From positions 1 through 10,077 of the forward strand of contig PHDR01000067.1 of assembly GCA_002841035.1 (NCBI GenBank): 10,077 nt of DNA. Direction: 5' to 3'. Shown here piece by piece: positions 6,130-10,077 of the stretch; within the stretch, counting starts at the first letter, position 1, and every line of letters starts with the position of its first letter. Made by a program: the position numbers and the translations under genes. The notes beneath the pieces were generated by a model, which saw nothing but the letters and a program-made list of their open reading frames with translations, did no database searches and was not told the DNA's origin. The DNA comes from Bacteroidetes bacterium HGW-Bacteroidetes-12 (GTDB taxonomy: Bacteria > Bacteroidota > Bacteroidia > Flavobacteriales_E > Vicingaceae).

Positions 6130-6762
6130 TTAATTAGAACTTCCTGTTAAGTTTATCGTTAATTCAATATCATCAGAAAGAACCATATCATTCATTGTGT
6201 TTTTATACTTAACACCATATTTCTGACGATCAAATGTTAATTTCCCAGTTGCAGTAACTGTTCCATTGTCTTCAGAAACTACAACATTTTGAACAGTTTC
6301 TTCATTGGTAACTCCTTTAATTGTTAGTTCTCCAACAACTGTTGAACCATTTACTGATTTTACAGTAAAAGTTGCTAACGGATGCGTTTCAACTCCAAAA
6401 AAATCATCTGCTTTTAAGTGTTCTACTAATTTTTCTCTAGGAGCCATTTTGTAAAGTGCATCATCATCAGTAGTAATAATGGTTGTTAAATCAATAGTAA
6501 AGTCACCTCCAGAAACAACTCCATTGGTTACTTCGATTGTTCCTTGACTAACATTTACATCTCCTTCGTGTGCATAAACACCTACCATACTTCCTTTCCA
6601 TGCTACTTTAGATGTTTCAGTGTTTACTGAATAGGAAACAGGGGCTGCTTCTTCCACTTGGGTTTCATCAGTTAATGTTTCGGCTGTTTCTGTTGATTCA
6701 TTTGCACAGGCAAAAAATGCCATTGTAATTGCGGTTAAAATTGAAAGTTGTTTGATTTTCAT
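6130..6762 (-). CDS. YceI-like lipoprotein
   Basis: A YceI family protein, a lipocalin-like beta barrel that binds long isoprenoid or amphipathic lipids in its pocket; the exact ligand is unknown. It has 210 residues. The N-terminus is a lipoprotein signal: basic MKIK, a hydrophobic run, then FFAC with the lipid-modified cysteine at C19. An acidic, T/E-rich linker follows (about 20-40), then the YceI barrel (about 43-207). Recognisable barrel parts are VAWKG (53-57), the stretch HLKADDFFGVETHPLATF (115-132) and LTFDRQKYGVKY (175-186). As a lipoprotein it should sit in the periplasm or outer membrane. It is monocistronic, divergent from mdh, with a promoter-like region containing two perfect palindromes. 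Periplasmic YceI proteins in other phyla are often linked to electron-transport or stress genes; none adjoins here except mdh, which is not evidence of a link. Confidence 0.92.
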   Translation of the reverse strand: MKIKQLSILTAITMAFFACANESTETAETLTDETQVEEAAPVSYSVNTETSKVAWKGSMVGVYAHEGDVNVSQGTIEVTNGVVSGGDFTIDLTTIITTDDDALYKMAPREKLVEHLKADDFFGVETHPLATFTVKSVNGSTVVGELTIKGVTNEETVQNVVVSEDNGTVTATGKLTFDRQKYGVKYKNTMNDMVLSDDIELTINLTGSSN

Positions 6763-6800
6763 AATTTTTTATTTTTAGTTAGGTTAATAAAATATTTATG

Positions 6801-6831
6801 CAAAAATATGTATATACATTTAATGTTGCAA
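6801..6831 (-). promoter_or_regulatory. Promoter of the YceI-like gene
   Basis: On the minus strand TATTTTTG (6801-6808) matches the -7 consensus TAnnTTTG, and TTG (6829-6831) lies upstream with a 20-nt spacer, in the expected range for the -33 box. The start codon is 38 nt downstream of the -7 box. Two perfect palindromes overlap these elements. Confidence 0.6.
6808..6819. promoter_or_regulatory. 12-bp perfect palindrome in the yceI-like promoter
   Basis: ATGTATATACAT is perfectly self-complementary and touches the -7 box, occupying the spacer of the promoter. Its form suits a dimeric repressor of the TetR, MarR or GntR type, but no regulator is assignable. AT-rich short palindromes also occur by chance. 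Confidence 0.35.
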
Positions 6832-6835
6832 CATT
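6822..6835. promoter_or_regulatory. 14-bp perfect palindrome over the -33 region of the yceI-like promoter
   Basis: AATGTTGCAACATT is perfectly self-complementary and covers the proposed -33 TTG. The centre-to-centre distance to the neighbouring palindrome is 15 bp, so both could be operators. No terminator role is likely, because there is no loop and it lies upstream of the transcription start. Confidence 0.4.
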
Positions 6836-6912
6836 TTTTTTGTTTTTTTTATGAAGTAAAAAAAAATCCTTATTTTATCTGTTAAATTATTTTTTAACAC
6901 CCAAAATTTCTT

Positions 6913-6920
6913 TACTTTCG
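6913..6920 (+). promoter_or_regulatory. mdh: Candidate -7 box of mdh
   Basis: TACTTTCG differs from TAnnTTTG at one position and lies 41 nt upstream of the mdh ATG, a normal leader length. There is no clear TTG at -33; instead GTTAAA/TTTAAC (6881-6898) forms a 6-bp inverted repeat there. Confidence 0.4.
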
Positions 6921-6961
6921 TGGCTCATATTCTCAATTTTAATTATCTAAAAACAAACATT

Positions 6962-7897
6962 ATGAAAGTAACAATAGTAGGTGCAGGAGCCGTTGGAGCA
7001 AGCTGTGCTGAGTACATTGCCATTAAAAATTTCGCTTCAGAAATAGTTTTGGTTGACATTAAAGAAGGATTTGCGGAAGGCAAAGCAATGGATTTGATGC
7101 AAACTGCTTCATTAAATGGTTTTGATTCCAAAATTATAGGAAGCACAAATGATTACAGTAAATCTGCAGGAAGCAATGTTGCTGTTATCACAAGTGGTAT
7201 TCCTCGTAAACCAGGAATGACAAGAGAAGAATTAATTGGGATTAATGCAGGAATTGTTAAAACAGTTACTGAAAATCTATTGAAATACTCTCCAAATGTT
7301 ATTCTTATTGTTGTTAGTAATCCAATGGATACTATGACTTATTTGGTTCATAAAACCACTAAAATTGATAAAACAAAAATTATTGGAATGGGTGGTGCAT
7401 TAGACAGTGCTCGTTTTAAATATAGATTAGCGGAAGCATTAGATTGCCCTGCTTCCGATGTTGATGGAATAGTAATTGGTGGACACAGCGACACAGGAAT
7501 GGTTCCTTTAATTGAAAAAGCTGTTAGAAATAGTGTTCCTGTTTCTCAATTTTTGTCAGCCGATAGAATGGCTAAAATAGTGGAAGATACTAAAGTTGGT
7601 GGAGCAACATTAACTGGTTTATTAGGTACTTCTGCTTGGTATGCTCCAGGCGCAGCTGTTTCTGAAATGGTTAAATCAATTGCTTTAGATTCTAAAAAAA
7701 TATTTCCATGTTCTGCTTTATTAGATGGTGAATACGGATTAAACGATTTAGCAATTGGTGTTCCTTGTGTGTTGGGTAAAAACGGAATTGAAAAAATTGT
7801 TGAAATCAATTTATCTGATAGCGAAAAAGCTAAATTAATTGAAAGTGCTGAAGGGGTTAAAAAAACTAACGCTGATCTTAACAGCGTTTTAGCTTAA
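6962..7897 (+). CDS. mdh: Malate dehydrogenase (LDH-like MDH)
   Basis: NAD-dependent malate dehydrogenase of the TCA cycle, oxidising malate to oxaloacetate in the cytosol. It has 311 residues, typical of the LDH-like MDH group found in Bacteroidota. The Rossmann motif GAGAVG is at 7-12, and D32 at the end of the second strand indicates NAD over NADP. The substrate loop PRKPGMTR (81-88) has the arginine at R82 that favours malate/oxaloacetate; lactate dehydrogenases have glutamine at this place. Further residues are R88, N120, the LDSAR motif (147-151, with D148 and R151) and the catalytic H175 in GGHSDTGM. The ATG at 6962 starts at the nucleotide-binding strand MKVTIVGAG; a GTG at 6920 adds 14 unrelated residues and overlaps the proposed promoter, so I rejected it. 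The leader before the ATG is A-rich with no Shine-Dalgarno. It is monocistronic, ending about 70 nt before a strong hairpin. Confidence 0.97.
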   Translation: MKVTIVGAGAVGASCAEYIAIKNFASEIVLVDIKEGFAEGKAMDLMQTASLNGFDSKIIGSTNDYSKSAGSNVAVITSGIPRKPGMTREELIGINAGIVKTVTENLLKYSPNVILIVVSNPMDTMTYLVHKTTKIDKTKIIGMGGALDSARFKYRLAEALDCPASDVDGIVIGGHSDTGMVPLIEKAVRNSVPVSQFLSADRMAKIVEDTKVGGATLTGLLGTSAWYAPGAAVSEMVKSIALDSKKIFPCSALLDGEYGLNDLAIGVPCVLGKNGIEKIVEINLSDSEKAKLIESAEGVKKTNADLNSVLA

Positions 7898-7970
7898 TTA
7901 GAGTTTGTCTTTAAAGTCCAGCCTCTTGACTAAAAAGGCAGACACTAATTCATTCTTCTTTAACTTTTCA

Positions 7971-8008
7971 AACCTGTCATCCGCCTCAGGCGGATGACAG
8001 GTTTTTTT
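7971..8008 (+). terminator. GC-rich hairpin terminator after mdh
   Basis: A perfect 15-bp stem (7971-7985 with 7989-8003) with a TCA loop is followed by a run of T residues ending at 8008. The stem includes TCATCCGCC/GGCGGATGA, far richer in GC than the surroundings. It should end the mdh transcript. It also lies only 16 nt before the start codon of the next gene on the same strand, so read-through or attenuation could control that gene. Confidence 0.85.
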
Positions 8009-8024
8009 CTAAAATAAATACTTT

Positions 8025-8465
8025 ATGACAACAAAACTTTCTTTTGAAATTTTACCTATTGAAAATGATGGCTTTCACTTGCAATTAAAAGTTAGAATTA
8101 ATGGCTCAGAAGCTAATTTAATTTTAGATACAGGGGCTTCTCGGAGTGTTTTTGATGAAACCAGAATTACGCTGTTTACAAAAAACAATCATGTTGAAGA
8201 TAATGAGCGATTATCTACTGGATTAGGAACAAACACTATGACCAGCAAAAATGTTATTTTAGAAAAACTTGAACTCAACGAACTAATTATTGAAAACTAT
8301 GAAGCTACCATTTTAGATTTAACCCATGTAAATGAATCTTATGAAAAATTGGAGCTGGAATTAATTGATGGTGTTTTAGGCAGTGACATTTTAGTGGAAT
8401 ACAATGCAATAATAGATTATGGTAAGAAAGAGTTGGTTTTTTCTTCTAAAACTGAAAATAAATAA
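8025..8465 (+). CDS. Small retropepsin-like aspartic protease
   Basis: A 146-residue single-domain aspartic protease-like protein of the retropepsin fold (clan AA). The catalytic motif DTGAS (35-39) follows the hydrophobic strand NLIL, and the second hallmark DGVLGSDIL (115-123) corresponds to the hydrophobic-hydrophobic-Gly element that braces the active site. A single domain means the active enzyme would be a homodimer, each subunit giving one aspartate. There is no signal peptide or membrane segment, so it is predicted cytosolic. The substrate is unknown; bacterial members are mostly uncharacterised. The ATG at 8025 is the only plausible start, 16 nt after the T run of a strong hairpin, and no clear promoter exists in that gap. 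A weak -7-like TAACTTTT at 7961-7968 would start transcription inside the hairpin. Its last 20 nt overlap the MBOAT gene tail to tail, with no terminator between. Confidence 0.85.
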   Translation: MTTKLSFEILPIENDGFHLQLKVRINGSEANLILDTGASRSVFDETRITLFTKNNHVEDNERLSTGLGTNTMTSKNVILEKLELNELIIENYEATILDLTHVNESYEKLELELIDGVLGSDILVEYNAIIDYGKKELVFSSKTENK

Positions 8466-10077
8466 ACGTCTGCAATTCTGAGGACATCGATTGGTAAATA
8501 CCAAAAACAGCAAATGCACTGATTCCTATTTTGGCAACTAAGGGCAAAGCAATAAATTTTTCCTGATACCAATTTTTGATTTTTGTTGGAAGTACATGAA
8601 TAATATAACCAACAGCCATCACACTAAATACCATGGCATAAGAAGATGTGATGGATGGAATTAAATCGAAACTAAAATTATTGGTAATTTGACTCAATAT
8701 TTGCCCTGTAGATTCCATACTTTCTCCTCTAAACCATATTCTAGTAAAGGTAATAAAATTGAACGTAATCAGTACTTTTAATGCCAGCACAAAAAAATTA
8801 TTAAACTTCTCGTAAGGGCTTATTTTTCTCCAAAGTTTGTACACCATTAAACCCAAGCCATTAAGTCCTCCCCAAATAACAAATTGCCAACTTGCTCCAT
8901 GCCACAAACCACCTAATAACATTGTAATTAACAAATTTACATTGGTGGTTAACCATGTTCTAAAAACTTTTATCCAAATGGCTAAGAAAGTAATCAACAA
9001 TGCCGCCCAAATAAATCCATATAACACTATCATTTTTCCTGATAAAAGGATAACAAAAAGAGAGATGACACCTAGGGCAATCCAAGTTCCCAACGTGCCT
9101 TTTTTATTTCCACCCAGCGGAATATAGAGGTAATCTTTAAGCCATGAAGACAAACTCATGTGCCAACGCTTCCAAAATTCACCCACGTTTTTGGCTTTGT
9201 AAGGCGAATTAAAATTAGTTGGCAACGTAAATCCCATCAACAATGCAACACCAATGGCAATATCTGTATATCCCGAAAAATCGGCATAAACTTGCAACGA
9301 ATAGCCATACAGTGCCATAAGGTTTTCATATCCGGTAAACATCATTGGGTTGTGGAACACACGATCAATAAAATTAACAGCAATGTAATCGCCAATTACT
9401 ATTTTTTTAGTCAATCCTTTTAATATCCAAAAAAGAGCTAACCCAAACTCATGTTGGGTAAGGCTGTATGGCTTATAGAGTTGAGGAATAAATTCGGATG
9501 CACGCACAATTGGTCCTGCAACTAATTGAGGAAAAAACGAAACATAAAATCCAAAATCTAATAGATTATTTACTGGTTTAATTTGCTCTCGGTAAACATC
9601 TACCGAATAGCTAATGGTTTGGAAGGTAAAAAAAGATATTCCAACAGGTAATAAAATTTGATTTACGGAATAAACAGTACCAACAGTTTCGTTGGCAAAC
9701 TGAGCAAAATGATTGAATACTTGGTAATTGGTTTGAAATAAATCATTGTAAGCATCGGTGAAGAAATAAGCATACTTAAAATAGCACAACACAAAAAGAT
9801 TGATAACTACGCTTGATGCAACTAATAATTGCTTGGCTAATTTTTTCTTTGATGAATAAATTAATTTTCCAATAATATAATCGGAAACTGTAGAAAAAAT
9901 TAAAATGGTAATGAATAAACCGCTCGTTTTGTAATAAAAAAACAAACTAACAAAAAACAAAAATGCATTTCGTAATCCTCGTTTTTTATGAATAATGGAG
10001 TAAATAGCTAAAACAACAGCAAAAAATCCCCAAAAGAAAAAACCAGTAAAAATCATTGGTTCACCTTCATTGTAGGC
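8446..10077 (-). CDS. MBOAT O-acyltransferase, AlgI-like (5' end beyond window)
   Basis: A polytopic membrane-bound O-acyltransferase of the AlgI/DltB/PatA type, which passes acyl (often acetyl) groups across the inner membrane for modification of an exopolysaccharide or cell-wall polymer. Multiple hydrophobic segments run the length. Numbered from the first in-window ATG at 10056, the family motifs are FFPQLVAGPIVR (174-185), FWKRWHMSLSSWLKDY (294-309, with H299) and the catalytic-histidine motif GGLWHGASW (382-390, H386). From that ATG the protein has 536 residues, but the frame stays open through seven more codons (AYNEGEP) to the edge, and homologues I recall carry an extra start of the form -NP-[LM]-[IL]-FT, so the true start is probably outside. 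No acetyl-handling partner (AlgJ/AlgX-like or DltD-like) lies in the window; it may be upstream beyond the right edge. The polymer modified is unknown. Confidence 0.92.
   Translation of the reverse strand, partial: AYNEGEPMIFTGFFFWGFFAVVLAIYSIIHKKRGLRNAFLFFVSLFFYYKTSGLFITILIFSTVSDYIIGKLIYSSKKKLAKQLLVASSVVINLFVLCYFKYAYFFTDAYNDLFQTNYQVFNHFAQFANETVGTVYSVNQILLPVGISFFTFQTISYSVDVYREQIKPVNNLLDFGFYVSFFPQLVAGPIVRASEFIPQLYKPYSLTQHEFGLALFWILKGLTKKIVIGDYIAVNFIDRVFHNPMMFTGYENLMALYGYSLQVYADFSGYTDIAIGVALLMGFTLPTNFNSPYKAKNVGEFWKRWHMSLSSWLKDYLYIPLGGNKKGTLGTWIALGVISLFVILLSGKMIVLYGFIWAALLITFLAIWIKVFRTWLTTNVNLLITMLLGGLWHGASWQFVIWGGLNGLGLMVYKLWRKISPYEKFNNFFVLALKVLITFNFITFTRIWFRGESMESTGQILSQITNNFSFDLIPSITSSYAMVFSVMAVGYIIHVLPTKIKNWYQEKFIALPLVAKIGISAFAVFGIYQSMSSELQTFIYFQF

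Noticed and set aside
6025..6132. 11-nt inverted repeat TAACTATTAAC / GTTAATAGTTA around the 3' end of the yceI-like gene
   Set aside because: Very AT-rich, 86 nt apart, and overlapping the stop codon; TTAATAG-like strings are common in such DNA and no T run follows.
6920..6961. GTG start adding 14 residues to malate dehydrogenase
   Set aside because: The added residues are unlike any MDH N-terminus, the GTG overlaps the proposed -7 box, and the ATG at 6962 begins precisely at the Rossmann strand.
6962..7897. Lactate dehydrogenase instead of malate dehydrogenase
   Set aside because: The substrate loop has R82 in PRKPGMTR, the malate-specific residue, where lactate enzymes carry glutamine.
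7906..7944. Possible structured element after mdh (TGTCT/AGACA with GCCT/AGGC inside)
   Set aside because: Arms are four or five bp with mismatches and competing pairings; the strong hairpin just downstream explains termination.
8837..9423. Plus-strand open frames of 96 and 87 codons
   Set aside because: They lie antisense to the MBOAT gene, which has clear family motifs throughout; their translations show no recognisable domain.
1..10077. Mobile element, prophage, defence or biosynthetic island
   Set aside because: No transposase, integrase, terminal inverted repeats with target duplications, tRNA attachment site, or phage or defence domains were found; gene content is of core type.

Overview
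The window reads as ordinary chromosomal DNA from an AT-rich member of the Bacteroidota, probably a Flavobacteriia-like organism. Three things point there. The proteins (PhoH-type ATPase, a YbiT-like ABC-F ATPase with a degenerate second P-loop, a YceI lipoprotein, an AlgI-like MBOAT enzyme) have the look of Bacteroidota versions. Several intergenic spaces carry the Bacteroidota -7 promoter box TAnnTTTG. Start codons are mostly preceded by A-rich sequence rather than a Shine-Dalgarno motif. The taxonomic call is inference from pattern; no search was run.

Layout, left to right. (1) 62-1012, minus: PhoH family ATPase with a TTG start. (2) 1141-3418, plus: a tight three-gene operon of a SAM hydroxide adenosyltransferase, a small ABM-fold monooxygenase-like protein (8-nt overlap) and a class III PLP aminotransferase (3-nt gap). 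(3) 3407-5336, minus: an ABC-F ATPase followed by a 97-residue single-pass membrane protein of unknown function, which overlaps the end of the aminotransferase gene tail to tail. (4) 5337-5581: no gene; an alternating array of a 45-nt interspersed core and pyrimidine-rich heptamers sits exactly between the divergent promoters of the ABC-F gene and rnpB. (5) 5582-5957, plus: RNase P RNA and a strong, almost symmetrical terminator. (6) 6130-6762, minus: YceI-like lipoprotein, divergent from (7) 6962-7897, plus: malate dehydrogenase, ended by a GC-rich hairpin. (8) 8025-8465, plus: a small cytosolic retropepsin-like aspartic protease. It converges with a 20-nt overlap on (9) 8446 to the right edge, minus: an MBOAT O-acyltransferase whose reading frame is still open at the window end.

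Functionally this is mostly core metabolism and RNA or translation housekeeping: TCA cycle (mdh), tRNA maturation (rnpB), ribosome-associated ABC-F, and PhoH, often linked to RNA metabolism. Added to these are envelope functions (YceI, MBOAT). I see no phage, transposon, CRISPR, toxin-antitoxin or defence genes, and no clear unknown multi-gene system. The best leads are the composite repeat array filling the ABC-F/rnpB promoter interval, the ABC-F protein lacking the P-loop lysine in its second ATPase domain together with its uncharacterised membrane-protein neighbour, the conserved-looking SAM-hydrolase/ABM/aminotransferase operon, and two perfect palindromes inside the yceI-like promoter.
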